Origin: Adiantum capillus-veneris
Lineage: Eukaryota > Streptophyta > Polypodiopsida > Polypodiales > Pteridaceae
Length of the DNA: 64,000 nucleotides
Assembly: GCA_014529385.2 (NCBI GenBank)
Contig: CM043964.1
Span: 137,587,029 to 137,651,028 of the forward strand
Reading direction: 5' to 3'
The position numbers and the translations under genes were made by a program. Positions 1-11,830 of the stretch are shown piece by piece (within the stretch, counting starts at the first letter, position 1; the number at the start of each line of letters is the position of its first letter). The notes under the pieces were generated by a model. It was not told the DNA's origin. It ran no database searches and saw only the letters and a list, made by a program, of their open reading frames with translations.

Positions 1-1235
1 ATAAAATTTGTGGAAAGCTTTAAATATCCTAAGCCTCAGTCCCAAGACCTCAAACACCTTCGAAGGTGGAGAGAGCTAGCAGGGAATGAGGGGAGGGAAG
101 AGGAAGAAGAAACATTTCATAGGAGAAAGAACTAGTTCCTCACTTATCTTCACTCTTCTTGCTAGCATACATAATAGCATAGTAATGAAGATGGAGAAGT
201 GGCAAGCTTAAGCATTGAAGCATGGTTCTTGGTTGGATTTGCATTCCATACCCAAGAGTGCTGGTGTAGGCTCTCAACCTCTCTACTTGCTTGGAGAAGG
301 AGAGGGAGCTCTTGCACTTTGCACTTCACACAATGAGAGTGTGTGTGAGTATGTGTGGGAGAGTATAGCCCCTAAGTAGGCCCCCTACTTGCTTTGATCG
401 ACCCCCCCTTGTAGCTCATGCTTGAAGCTCATTGGACCCCTCTAGGCCTAGCCAATCACAAGCAAGAGTCATACCAAGCAACAAGGGTAGCCTTGGGACA
501 AGTGTCCCCCTTTCCCCTTTGAGAGAGAGGGCTTGATAAATGCTAAAAAAATTAATTAAATACACTAAATTACCGTTGGACCCCTTGGAAGGCCAACCAA
601 TAGGCTTTAGGCACACCATGAGGGTAACCTAGCTAGGGGCTTGGCATGTGTCCTACTTGCCCCTTGGGCAAGGGGCGCCCTTTGGGAGAGAGAGTGGTCA
701 AGCAACCACCCCCCCTTATTGCATGGCTTGCCCCCTCCTTGTAGGGATTCATTTTGACTTTTGTGCCACCTCAAGCCCCTCAACCTTGGGCCTAGTTCCC
801 ACCACAAGCTTGGCCCTTAAGCCCCTCGAGCTTGGACTGGGTTCTCACCTTAAGTACAACCCTAACATCTCAAGCATGATAAGCACCTCAAGCATCTCAA
901 GCATCTCAGTCATCAGGCATGTCAAGCACCTTAAGCTTGGCCAGGTTCCCACCTCAAGCACAACCCTAGCTTACCTAAGGTCAAAGGACTTTTAGCACTA
1001 ACTATTCGAGGTCTTCAATGAAGATAACCCTAAGGTCTTTATGCTCCATTGGTTAGCCTTGCTCTTTGATAGACCATCTCTCATTTGGCCCCCACTACGA
1101 TTGGCCCCATGTGGAGATAAATCTATAAGCACATGTCTATATCCTAACCCTTGTTCCTGTTTATTCTCCCACATTAAATGATCAGTTTAATATGAGGAAA
1201 TCATTTGGGTTGGTTAGATATTAGATTTTATGACA
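1..1235 (-). repeat. 3' LTR of gypsy chromovirus A, cut by window edge
   Basis: On the minus strand, a TGTCA start at 1235 directly follows a polypurine tract (RC of 1236-1250, reading TCAAGAGAGAGGTAA), the standard junction of a gypsy internal region with its 3' LTR. The first ~1,010 bases are the reverse complement of 50,634-51,700, the LTR of the plus-strand relative, including the degenerate GCTTGAGGTGCTT-type repeats (about 780-960). The LTR continues past base 1, so its full length is unknown. Short ORFs inside it are not genes. Confidence 0.8.
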
Positions 1236-1589
1236 TTACCTCTCTCTTGAAATCATAGTCGTCCTCGACTATGAGGTAGAAGAGATAAAGTCTCAGTCAT
1301 TATTCAATCTTACTTAGCAGGTAGAGGATCCATTTTTACCCTACGACATCTTTCCAAGATGGATGACCAATCCATTTGGTGCTTGGGAGACATAGCTGTC
1401 GCAAGCATGTCTGCTCTTTAGTCCATTTCATTCTCCCAAAGTAGAGTGACAAATTCTACTTGGTGTTTGAGAGACGTCGTCATCACAAACATGATTCTAA
1501 GCATGCAAACTATTTAAACTTGTGCACAATTAAAAAGAAAACTAGTCTTATAAGAAAAAAACATGGGTCATTTAAAAGAAATTTGTACA

Positions 1590-2960
1590 TTTGCTTACTC
1601 TAATGTAGCATTGTAAGCATTGACAAGGTTCATACTATCCTTAAGCTTTATTCCTTGCATCCATCTAGCATCTTCAAAAGGATATTTTTGAACATAATAA
1701 AATACCGTCGGATAATCATATCATGTTGTAGTACCTTGTTTCATACCGAAGAATAGCTTCAGGTTGTAGCAACTCTTCTTGGTCTTCAACTTCGGGAGGT
1801 TCTTCAATAATTGGTTCACTTGGTGGCTCTCCTTTGTAGGTCTTGAGTAGGCTCACATGAAAAGCATTGTGTATGAGCCAATGGTTGGGCAACTTGAGTT
1901 GGTAAGCCGTCTCATTAATAGGTTTCAAGATTTGAAAAGGACCATAGTATCTTTTTGCTAGCTTAGCATAATACTTGTGATGGCCCATAGGATTTTTGCC
2001 CGTCGTTTGCCTTAATCGAGCCTTAGGAAACTTAAGTAAGACCCAATCATTTTCTTTGAACGTTAAGGCCCTTCTGTGCTTGTCAGCAATAACTTTTTGC
2101 CTTTGTTGAGAGATGGATATAGCCTCCTTAATCTTTTGAAAATATTCTTGTAGGTCACGGCTATACTCATCGGCAACGAAGATATTCCCATGTACTTTGA
2201 GTAGCAAGGGACTTTTAGGTCTTCCCTCAATGATCTCAAAAGGTGCTTTTCCCGTAGAAGTATGTACAGTATTACCGTAGGCATACTCTACAAGAGGTAA
2301 GTACTTTTCCCATTGTGAGTGTTGATCTACTTTTGTAACATAAGTCTTTAGTAGATCTAGTATCGTAAGATTGGCTATCTCACTTTGGCCATCCGTTTGT
2401 GGTTGATAGATCGAAGAGAAATTCAATCTTGTTCCTAGATATTCAAAGAGACCTTTCAAGAAGTTACTGGTCATTCTAGGATCTCTATCTAACACAATGG
2501 ATGTTGGTAATCCATGGTGTTTGAAAATCTGAGATATGAAGCGAGTTGCCATTTGGTGTGCCTTAATAGTCTTTTTGGCAGGAATAAAGTGTGCTTGCTT
2601 GCTAAACCTGTCAACTATTGTACATATTCTTGTATTCCCATAGACTTGGGCAACCCAAAGATGAAATCCATGGATATACTCTCCCATGGTGAATCTTTTG
2701 GCATACTACACATTTTGAAACATACTCCTTGTATGTCCACTTTCATGGTAGGCATTGCAATAGAAATACGTCTCTGCTCCTCGAAGAGTAGGTTGAATAC
2801 CTCTATGCCCTGCATAGGGAGGAGCATGGGATTCATACATAACTTTCTCACAAAGGAAATGGGTAACACATAGCCTATTTCCATGGAGAAGATAACCATC
2901 CTGCAAGGTGAATGCTTCCTCTTTCTTTCCCAAAGTAAGGGCTGACATTATGTCTCTAAA
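1590..2960 (-). pseudogene. Integrase with chromodomain relic, gypsy chromovirus A
   Basis: This is the 3' part of the pol gene, for the enzyme that inserts element cDNA into chromatin. The main open stretch (2687-1716) shows the catalytic triad context: VDRFSK (D), LDRDPR (D) and PQTDGQSE (E). A GPY/F-type module follows (YYGPFQILKP, NAFHVSLLK). Upstream at 2706-2960 is the H2C2-type zinc region (ESHAPPYAGHRG) in another frame. After a frameshift near 1716, the other frame gives a run ending YPFEDARWM, which fits the C-terminal half of a chromodomain, so I assign the element to the chromoviruses. The triad looks intact but frameshifts make the gene non-functional. Confidence 0.8.
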
Positions 2961-3520
2961 GTCAGGGTCAATAGCATACTCATCTATCATAGAAGATAGA
3001 TCATTGTGAGTAGATATAGACATCGCATTGACTTTTGGTCGTCATGAAAGTGCATCGGCTACTTGATTGTGCTTACCAGCAATGTCAGCAATATGGAAAT
3101 TAAATTGCGAAAGAAAATTTTCCCACCTCATTTGTTTGTCGGAAATCTTGATTTGCGTCATGAAATACTTGAGACTTTGGTGGTCTATTCATAGAATAAA
3201 TGGAGTCCCCAATAAGTAGTGCTTCCAGGTGTCTAGGGCATGTAGAACAACTAAAAGCTCTTTCTCATAAATGCCCAAGACTCACTCATCGGTATTGAGC
3301 CTTCGGCTCTCATATGCTATGGCATGCCCTTCTTGAAGCAAAACTGCTCCAAGGCAATCACCACAAGCAGCACATTGGACCTCAAATGGCTTTGAGATAT
3401 CGAGAAGCATGAGGAATGGTTGAGAGGTAAGCTTCTCCTTGAACTTGTCAAAAGCATTTTGCTCCTTAGCACTCCATACATACTTAACGTTCTTCTTAGT
3501 TAAGTCATGTAGTGGTCCTG
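2960..3520 (-). pseudogene. RNase H region of gypsy chromovirus A (decayed)
   Basis: The minus strand between the RT and the integrase gives, in broken frames, the end of a Ty3-type RNase H: a DHQSLKYF-like stretch (about 3200-3160), then RWENFLSQFNFHIADIAGKHN (about 3135-3075, split here only by position) and an ALS-like end. This enzyme removes the RNA template strand in reverse transcription. No open frame over 200 bases survives, so it is placed by order (RT, RNase H, integrase) and by these short matches. The ends are approximate. Confidence 0.6.
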
Positions 3521-4330
3521 CTATTTGAGAAATTTTGCGATTAAGCGTCTATAGTATGCGCACATACCAATAAAGCTTCTTAGTTCATGTAGATTCCTTG
3601 GATTAGGCCATGCTTTTATTACCTCTAACTTCGATGGATCCATACGGATACCGTCCTGAGAGATAATATGACCTAGGTATTGGATCTCTTGAAGGAAAAA
3701 TTCGCTTTTCTTTTGGTTGAGAAAAAGCTTGTTCTCCCTCAATGCTTGAAAAATCACTTGGAGATGTTGCTTATGTTCCTCCAAAGGCTTGGAGTAGATG
3801 ATAATATGATCAAAGAACACTCCAGTGAATTTGCGGTAAGGTCTAAAAGTTTTCTCCATAGGTGATTGAATGTAGCTGGCACATTAGTCAAGCCAAAAGG
3901 CATGACTAGATATTCATAAAGACCAAACATTGTGCGAAACACGGTCTTTAGGATATCTTCATCCACTATCCTTATTTAATGATAGCCACTTTTAAGGTCA
4001 ATCCTACTGAAGTAGGTAGAGCCTTGTAGCTTATCAAACAGATCTTCTACCTGAGGCACGGGAAATCTGTTTTTGATAGTGATATGGTTTAGTGCTCGAT
4101 AGTCCACACACATACGATATGTACCATCTTTCTTTTGCACTAAAAGGACTGGAGAACAAAAGGGAGAGGAACTAGGCCTCACCATCCCTTTGTCTACCAA
4201 TTCCTGTACTTGCCTCATGATCTCCTCTTGTTGAGCTTGTGAGACTCGATAAGGACGCTTGTTAGGCGGTGAGCTTCCTAGAAGGAGCTCAATGCAATGG
4301 TCATCATCCCCTCGTTTTGGAGGTAAGTCC
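3521..4330 (-). pseudogene. Reverse transcriptase of gypsy chromovirus A
   Basis: The RT fingers and palm are read on the minus strand: [47 protein letters not shown] (4330-3976), then PFGLTN (about 3890) and the catalytic box (about 3810). The box reads [11 protein letters not shown], so the second catalytic aspartate of the usual FDD is His. A stop lies in SGYH-stop near 3976 and the following part is split over two frames. The relative at 57.6-58.3 kb keeps VDDIIIYSK, so the Asp-to-His change is specific to this copy and should inactivate it. Confidence 0.85.
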
Positions 4331-5300
4331 ATAGGGATATCATCGATGAACACATCTTGGAATCCTTTTAGAAAATTAGACAAGTCTAACTCTTCTTGAT
4401 TCCTACCATTTACATTTGATGAAACATTATGATCTTTTAGAGACTCTTCGACAAAAATAATGTACGCAAAAACTGAGCTCTTCATTGATTTATCAAAAGC
4501 AGGAGGATTTACAAGTGGAATAGTGTGGCCATGCTCACTAGCATCTATATACATGTTCTTTTCCCTGTAGGTGAAGTAGATTCTCCTTTCAAGGAATTTC
4601 ATATTGGCAGCCATGCGATCAAACCATGGCGCCCCTAGGATAACATCCTCATGTTGGAGAGAAAAGATGAAAAAGTCTTCTTTGTCGACATAGCTTTGGA
4701 CATGAAGCCTCAACTTCCCAATCAAGGGAGTAACACAGGCATGTTGTCCCTTGAAAGCTGTGTCAACCGTTATAATATCTCACATCTCAAAAGCTTGAAT
4801 GCCCAACTTGGTGGCCAACTCCGTTGATATGAAGTTGTGAGTAGAGCTAGGGTCAAACAAGATGAAGGCATCATGCTCTCTTGCCTTTCCCCAAGCATAG
4901 GAAAGTGATGATCCTTTGCAATGAGCATCCTCTTTTGGAGCTTTGATGGTGGAAGCCCTAGGAGTCTCATTGCAAGCATTCTTCTTGGGGCAAGAACAAT
5001 AGCCATGTCGTTGCTCCCCACACTTGGAATACTTATGGTCCTTGCGAAAAGCTTCTAGCTCTTCAGGAGAGAGAGTTTGTTTTTGCCTTTGTAAACTCCC
5101 TTCTCCTTGGACCGATTGTTGTTGTTGTTGTTGGAAGTGCCTTGGGAAGAATTCTGAGCATTGGTTTTCCCCTTTGCATCATTTTTGTCTTTGTTTTCCA
5201 TGGTCTGGACATTCTGTCTAGCCCCTTGATGGAAATTGATGGGTGAAGCAATGCATCGATCATATGGGTATGAAGGGGTGAAGTTGTGAAGCAAAGGAAG
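4330..5300 (-). pseudogene. gag C-terminus and protease of gypsy chromovirus A
   Basis: Reading 5' to 3' on the minus strand there is a polar Asn-rich gag tail, then a zinc knuckle CGEQRHGYCSC (about 5020-4990) whose first Cys is replaced by Tyr, then a retropepsin-like start LFDPSSTHNFIS (about 4850), and the downstream protease body with [10 protein letters not shown] (about 4630). The active-site triplet reads DPS where DSG or DTG is usual. The gag N-terminus and the 5' LTR are missing: homology stops at the (GA)n tract at 5302. The plus-strand copy (56.2-57.6 kb) is collinear. Confidence 0.75.
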
Positions 5301-5301
5301 G

Positions 5302-5411
<110 letters not shown>

Positions 5412-6507
5412 ACATACAGAGGCTCAATATGAACTGCATATCCAAGGATTAGAAAGCGCAATCAAAGGGAGGGAATATGGCGCACAATTGAAGGAGTAAA
5501 TTTGGCAAAAAAAGAGGGGTAAACTGGGTTGGAAAAAATGTTGGCGACGTTAAATTGCAGGCTCAAAATTAGCAAGTGAGTAGGTAGCATTATTATGTAC
5601 CAAGGTAGTTGTAAATACACCCACCAAACAGACTGTTGGTTTGCTGTGAAGAGGAATATATGGGATCCTTTTAATGCTAAAACTCGACTAGTGCCCAGAT
5701 TTGTATCTTACTCTAAGTGTGGATTTTGCAATAGGTGATGTGTGTAGTAGGAAGGCTGATGGGGCTCATAAAAAAATTGATAGAGCATCAATCACTCCAT
5801 AAGGGCTCATATATCGATATCAACATAAGCTTTGAGCTCAACCTCCTAGAAAGGGCTTTGACTATAGTATCCAACTGTAAGAGAAGAGATTGCGAGACTA
5901 CACAAGAGTCTGCAACCATTCTATATCCAAGGGGGCTTCTTGAGCAAGTATGTTGTGGGCATTAAACACCCAAGGCGGGAAAGTAGCATGAATCCAAGGA
6001 CCAGAAGGTTCTTAGATGGAGACAGCTACATGGGGAAATTTGTGACGCATGCTATATAGTGGGTTTGTTACACCACTAAGTCCATATAATAGGTGCTGTG
6101 AGAATGCACAATGGTCTATGATTTCTCTATACCCAAGAGGTTTTCTTGAGCATGTAAAATGAAGGCAATAAGCATCCAAGGTGCATGAAGTGGAGGAGGA
6201 GCGTAAATCAAAGGACAATACATATTCAAATGGAAATAGACAAGTAGGAACGGTTATGAGGCATGCTATTAAGTGAATATGTTAAGTAACTAGGTCCTGA
6301 TAATGAAAATGACCGAAAGGGAGTAGTTATGAGGCGTGCGTTTGAGTGATGCAACCAGGTCCAAATACAGGATTCGATGTTTATGACATTATATTGATTC
6401 ATAAAAACACTTGTCCTTAGGGTGAGTAGGAAATTCTTCCATGTATGTGTACAGATCGGATCCAAATGGAGCCAACCAATACAAAATATAATATCTACAA
6501 AGTGAGA

Positions 6508-6545
<38 letters not shown>

Positions 6546-6850
6546 AAGCACACACCCTGTTTCTCTTTCTTCGATGCCAAAGAAGAAGTACCTAGTTTCC
6601 CTGTATCGTTGAAGCTGATATTGAACGTCGAAGGAGCACCAAAAGTCAAATCTGATGCCAAAAACGTCGGTTGAAAACTGTCTTTTGTTGTGCTACTCGA
6701 ATGAAGACTTTGAGCACATAAACAACTTTAAAAGGGGATAAAACATTAGGATGTCTACAAAAATACTCTCGCGATGACGAAGAAGCCACAACAATGACCA
6801 AAATTGAAATGCCTCCTGAAATAGCGTACACGCACGGACACAAATTTTAG
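5412..6850. other. Non-coding stretch with ~206 bp tandem repeats
   Basis: No credible gene. Two diverged direct units are visible, 5921-6126 and 6127-about 6313, each beginning CTATA(T/C)CCAAG and containing TCTTGAGCA and TGAGGCATGCTAT or its variant. A partial third unit (GAGGCGTGCG) lies at 6314-6370. A (TG)n microsatellite is at 6511-6541. Confidence 0.6.
6511..6541. repeat. (TG)n microsatellite
   Basis: About 15 uninterrupted TG units. Confidence 0.95.
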
Positions 6851-6883
<33 letters not shown>

Positions 6884-6894
6884 GCACACACACA
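6851..6894. repeat. (CT)n(CA)n compound microsatellite
   Basis: CT repeats pass directly into CA repeats. It lies just outside the presumed LTR of copia-2 on the minus strand. Confidence 0.9.
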
Positions 6895-6899
6895 CCTGC

Positions 6900-7452
6900 T
6901 CTAAGCTCTGCACTTTACTACTGTATGCTTGATTCAAGCTATGAAGATCCTCTGCTCAAGCTTTTGCATAGTCTGCAAAAGCTCTACACAATGTACAATG
7001 TTTGATGTGTCCTTCACGTAAGGTTGAAATCCTTAGCTCGTTTTGAAGCTCTTGCACACGTGAGAAAGGAAGACACTGCTGTAGCTTTGATTTCACTTGT
7101 TAAAGTGTGTGTGGTGCATGCAAAATGCGAGTTGAGTGATAAAGGAGATGAGTACATGCAGTGTTGGTGGAGCTCAAAGTGAGGATTAACTCCTCACCTC
7201 TCCTTATTGATCTATATTACCAAAGAATAGACTAAGGTTAGTACGAACTTCTCTAAATTGTGAGTGTGTGTGCACTGTGTGCGAAGTGCCAGTGCGAGTG
7301 AGGAAGGAGGTGAGTGCACGTAGTGTTGGTGGAGCTCATCATAAGGATTAACTCCTCATCTCTCCTTATTAATCTATATTACCAAATAATAGGATAAGGT
7401 TAGTATGGTCAGTGTGAGATGGGTGTCTATTCAGTTGGCATGAACCCCAACA
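6900..7452 (-). repeat. 3' LTR of copia-2 (minus copy), internally duplicated
   Basis: On the minus strand the LTR starts TGTTGGGGTTC at 7452, right after the polypurine tract AAGTGGGAGAT (RC of 7453-7464). Two direct units of about 150-155 bp, roughly 7104-7260 and 7261-7412, both contain the GTGTTGGTGGAGCTCA and ATTAACTCCTCA motifs, so the LTR is enlarged by a tandem duplication. The far end, near 6900, is a guess because no second LTR of this copy is in the window. Confidence 0.55.
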
Positions 7453-7465
7453 ATCTCCCACTTGA
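7453..7465 (-). other. Polypurine tract of copia-2
   Basis: The minus strand reads TTCAAGTGGGAGAT immediately before the TG of the LTR. The same AAGTGGGAG core precedes the 3' LTRs at 19,942 and 24,597. Confidence 0.75.
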
Positions 7466-7539
7466 AGGCCAACGTGGCCCAAGTGGCTAGATGTGTAAGT
7501 ATGTATATATGTACAACTATGAAGAAAATTTTGTGGCTT

Positions 7540-9230
7540 CATCTTACACCCATCATCTCCATGAAATGTGAAAATTTCTCTGAGGGGAGGCACTTCGTCA
7601 TAGCATTTGCAGGGTTGTCATCCGTATGAACATTGACTAGGCGCTTGCTAACCAATGTGTCACATATCACATGATAACAGACTTCTATGGGTTTTTTGAT
7701 TAAATGAGTGAAACACTGGGGATCATCTCCATGAAATGTGAAAATTTCTCTGAGGGGAGGCACTTCGTCATAGCATTTGCAGGGTTGTCATCCGTATGAA
7801 CATTGACTAGGCGCTTGCTAACCAATGTGTCACATATCACATGATAACAGACTTCTATGTGTTTTGATTTGGAGTGAAACATGGGGTTCTTCACTAATGC
7901 GATCATAATCTGTCACAATGCAACACTGGAGTCTGAGTAATGCCAGGATCTCCCACTAGGCAAGCTAACCACATAGTTTCCTTCCTAGCATAAAAAAATG
8001 CCACATACTCTGCCTCAATGGTGGAAAATGATGTACAATCTTGGAGACATGATCTCCATAACACGGTTGCTCCAAAATAGGAATACATAGCAAGATGTGG
8101 ATCTTTGACTATCCAAACAACCCGCACAATTTTCATGTGTGTAACCCACAATGGATGCATCACTATTCCCAAAGTGTAAGCACTTGTCTATCGTACCTTT
8201 CCAATATCTCAAGGTATGCTTCATCACTTCCCATTGATTTTTGCCACAATTTTCCATAAATCCGCTACTAGTTCCCACTTAAAAAGTAATGTCTGGTCTC
8301 GTGGCTACCATGGTGTACATAAGACTACCAACTACTGAAGAATATGGCACCTTGGTCATTTTTTCTTTCTTAGCATCAGACTTGGGAGAATCATTCTTGC
8401 TAAGTTTTGTGTATACTGGCATTGGCATACTCATTGTAGCTCCCCCCCCCCCCCCACATATTCAAATGTTGCAAGACCTTGTGGATATACATTTCCTGAG
8501 ACAACTCCATTATTCCATTTTTTCTATCCCTCTTGATACACATACCAAGAAAGTGAATTGCATCTCCCAAATCCTTCGTAGAAAATTGTGTGCTAAGTGA
8601 CTTTTTCAAGATGGCAATCTCGTCTTTAGACTTCGGCAGCAATGAGCATATCATGGACATAAAGTATCAAGATGATAAGTGAACCATTTTTAGCTTTCAG
8701 GTATACAAGTAGTGTTGTTCTTGTCTCCTTTAATGCCCTTGGGAGTCGAAGCTGCATGTACTTGTCAAACTTTATGTACCACTGCCTTGAGCCTTATTTT
8801 AAGCCATACATTTCCTCACACAATCTACACACTAGTTCTACCCTCATAGGCTTCTCAGGTTTGGCTGAAAAACCCTTTGGCTACTTCATGTAGACATCCT
8901 CATCAACATCCTTGTGAAAAAATGTTGTCTTCACATCCATTTGGACCAATTCTGGGTCCTTAGTCGATTCTAGTCCAAGTAGGAGATGCAATGTAGTGAT
9001 CTTGACCACTAGAGAGAAGATTTCATCAAAATCCATGCTTTTCTTTTGCTTGAAACCCTTAGCAACCAGTTTCGCCTTGTACTTAGGCTCAAGATCCTTT
9101 GATGTGTACTTGTTTTTGTACACCCATTTGCAAGACAAGGCTTGTTTGCATTTGGAAACTGTGTCAGTTCCCAAGTCTCATTTTCCATAATTAAGCTATA
9201 CTCATATTGCATTGCATGTTCTTAATTCAT
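7540..9230 (-). pseudogene. Reverse transcriptase and RNase H of copia-2 (minus copy)
   Basis: Ty1/copia RT on the minus strand: CKWVYKNKYTSKDLEPKYKA and LVAKGFKQKK (about 9135-9040), VQMDVKTTFFHKD (about 8930), then the catalytic box (about 8655) reading YVHD instead of YVDD, so a catalytic Asp is lost. The connection region (GKNQWEVMKHTLRYWKGT, about 8230) and RNase H (SSTIEAEYVA-like, HSKSKHIEVCYHVICDTL) follow. The 3' end of RNase H is present twice: 7552-7689 and 7722-7859 are identical over 138 bp. Many stops and frameshifts. The order matches copia-1 at 18.3-19.9 kb. Confidence 0.85.
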
Positions 9231-9679
9231 GTTATCTTCCATCTCAATAGCCCCTTAGTAGTAGATAGGCCCTCCACAAATAGTGACCAATAAATACTCT
9301 AACAATTGGACTATGATCTCTCAAGAGCATCACTAGCTCTCTTCAGAGCAATACTAACAGTAGGCACATTACTAGTAGTCCGAGTTGTTTGTGTAACTGG
9401 ACTTGAGGTTGCGTCCTCAAATCTTATTCAATGATATTCAACCTCTTCCAAGAGCTATTTGTACATCTTTGATCCATTAAATATCACTTCTGAGCTGTGA
9501 ATAAGTCATCAAGATTTTGGGTGCCATAGACGATAGCCCATCTCTTTAATTGCACCATAGTCAATGAAGATGCATTTGTGTGACTTGGGGTCCAACTTCT
9601 TTCTAAGCTCTTTAGGCACATGTGAGAATGCCTCACACCCAAACACACATAATCTGTCATAATTAGGCTTCTTGCTTGT

Positions 9680-10660
9680 CCACATCTCCTATAGAATCTT
9701 GTTTTTCAATGGTGTACTAGGCGAGCTATTGATTATATGCATCGTTGTCATACCAGCCTCTCCCCAAAGCTCTTGAGGTAAATTTTCCATAGATAGCATG
9801 GAAGTGACCCTCTCATGAATAGTCCTATTCATGTGCTCAGCAATGCCATTCTGAGTAGGTGTGTACAACATAGTTAACTGTCACTGAATTCCTCTTTTGC
9901 TATACTCTCTCGCATTGTCAATGTGCAAATCCTTCAACTTATTTCTTGACTTGTTTTTGAACATAGCTAGGAAATTCTTGAAGATGCTAAAGACTTCATC
10001 TTTTCTCTTCAAGAGGTAGGCATGCACCTTTTGAGTAGAGTCATCAATGAAAGTCAAAATAGCTAGGAAATTCTTGAAGACACTAAAGACTTCATCTTTT
10101 CTCTTCAAGAGGTAGGCCTGCACCTTTTGAGTAGAGTCAGCAATGAAAGTCGAATTATTTCTTGACTTGTTTTTGAACATAGCTAGGAAATTCTTGAAGA
10201 CATTAAAGACTTCATCTTTTCTCTTCAAGAGGTAGGCCTGCACCTTTGAGGAGAGTCATCAATGCCCCCTCCCCCCCAATGACTTATATAGAATAGGTCC
10301 ACATAAATCACTATGTACTAAATCTAGAGGAATATCGAACTTTTGATCTAATGGCAATGTAGTAAGCCTAGTCTGTTTCCCATACATGCAGTGCTCACAT
10401 AAACTAAAATCAATATAGTTTAACACAGGGATATAGCCAAAACATTGTGACTGTTTCGTTCCTTCTGACTATGACCAAGCCAATTATGGCACAACTCTGA
10501 AGGCAACTCAGCTACATAGGTAGAGTTCTCTTTCATAGAAGAGACATACAAGGAATATAATGAGCCAAAAGTTTGGCCTTTGAAAAGTGACCAAGCTACA
10601 TTTTCAAGTTGATGATAATCCAGGAACCATTGTAGTGTATCAAAGATCATCAACCTGTCT
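9680..10660 (-). pseudogene. Integrase and gag-pre-integrase region of copia-2 (minus copy)
   Basis: The minus strand shows a degenerate HHCC-type pre-integrase region (ELCHNWLGHSQKE, about 10,510), then the integrase core fragment FIDDSTQKVHAYLLKRKDEV in three tandem copies (10,263-9964), then HIDNAREYSKRGIQ (about 9925; a few residues shorter than in the sister copy), and TPTQNGIAEHMNRT (about 9860) with the catalytic Glu. The sister copy at 20.7-20.9 kb has the core segment only once, so the triplication arose in this copy. Confidence 0.8.
9964..10263. repeat. Triplicated integrase segment, units of ~83-95 bp
   Basis: Units at about 9964-10,056, 10,061-10,152 and 10,181-10,263 share AGCTAGGAAATTCTTGAAGA and CTTCATCTTTTCTCTTCAAG. 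The flanking ATTTCTTGACTTGTTTTTGA occurs at 9940 and again at 10,157. The reading frame stays open through all three copies. Confidence 0.85.
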
Positions 10661-10679
10661 TGTTGAAACCAAGAGTTAG

Positions 10680-11830
10680 CTTTGGCACATACCTAGCACC
10701 TCCTGCATGATCTCAATATCGTTGTGCAAGTACAACTTCACATCTTTAATGCCACATATCTCAAGGAGAGGAGAATCACGCAGCTTAATTGAACCATGTG
10801 TAGAAGCATAGCTAAAGAACCACTCATTGTGAGAAGTAACGTAAAACTGGTACCCGAGTCAAATAATTCAATTTTGTGCATAACATTTGTGAGGATCAAA
10901 TGTCTTTGGACTCAAATCAAAAGTGAAGCTTAGTACATCTGACGGTTGTGGCACATCAAAAACAGTATCAACATGTGGAAACTCAACAAAATTGAGCTCC
11001 TATAACTTGACACTGCTCTTAGGAGGTGCATAACTTATGACAATGGATTTGCCCTTCTCTCTAACGACAATCTTTCTTCATGTGTCCTTCCTTGTGACAA
11101 TGGTAGAATTTAATGTTCCTCATGACACATCCATAGCTCTTGCTACGTGCATTTGTGTGATCCTAAGAATGACCGTGACTGCGAATGTGACCTCATTGCC
11201 TTTAATTATTCCTGTGGCTACTTCCACTTGCCATATATGCATCACCATGTCCACTAGTGTCAAGAGACTAACATTGAATCTCTTTCGCTAGCAAAGCACT
11301 GGTAACATCATTGAAAACAAGCTTTCCTCTAGGAGAGGAGTTACTAATGAAAGTGTTAAATGTGTCCCATGATATAGGCAAAGAACATAGCAAGAAAATG
11401 GATTTCATTTCATCGTCAAAATTAGGCCCCTTTGATGTCAACCAAGTAGGCAAACTGTTAAACTCATCTAGGTGTGAACTGACATTGCCACCTTCTTTCA
11501 TGTTAAGACATATAAGCTTCTTCATTAGAAACACTTTGTTTGATGCACTCTTACCATCCCATGCTAAGCATAAGGACTCCCACACTTCTTTAGCATTAGT
11601 CTTGTCCATAATCGTGAAGAATATAGACTCACCAAGATGCAACCAAATAGTTACGATGGCACAATCATCAAGCTCCTCCCACTGATCATCAGTGTACAAA
11701 CCCTCTCTACGCTCTTTCAATGGTGCTGCAGTCCTTTGTTGACTAGCACATCAAGCATTGTCTACTTCCATATAATGATTGCAAGAGAGTAACGCTAAGA
11801 AGTTATGGTAATGTTTTTGCAAAAAGTTTA
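10680..11830 (-). pseudogene. gag and protease of copia-2 (minus copy)
   Basis: An open stretch (11,720-11,268) encodes the copia gag body: TDDQWEELDDCAIVTIWLHL, KEVWESLCLAWDGKSASNKV, HLDEFNSLPTWL. It is collinear with copia-1 gag. A zinc-knuckle fragment FYHCHKEGHMKKDC (about 11,110-11,060) and protease start FDSGTSF, then VTSHNEWF (about 10,870-10,810), follow in broken frames. The gag N-terminus is missing: homology with copia-1 begins at the IIWKQRM-like position (about 11,775). The same break occurs in the plus-strand sister copy, and both run into the central microsatellites. Confidence 0.8.

Noticed and set aside
416-995. ORFs near the left edge
   Set aside because: They lie in the LTR of chromovirus A and are not conserved as frames in the copy at 50.6-51.6 kb.
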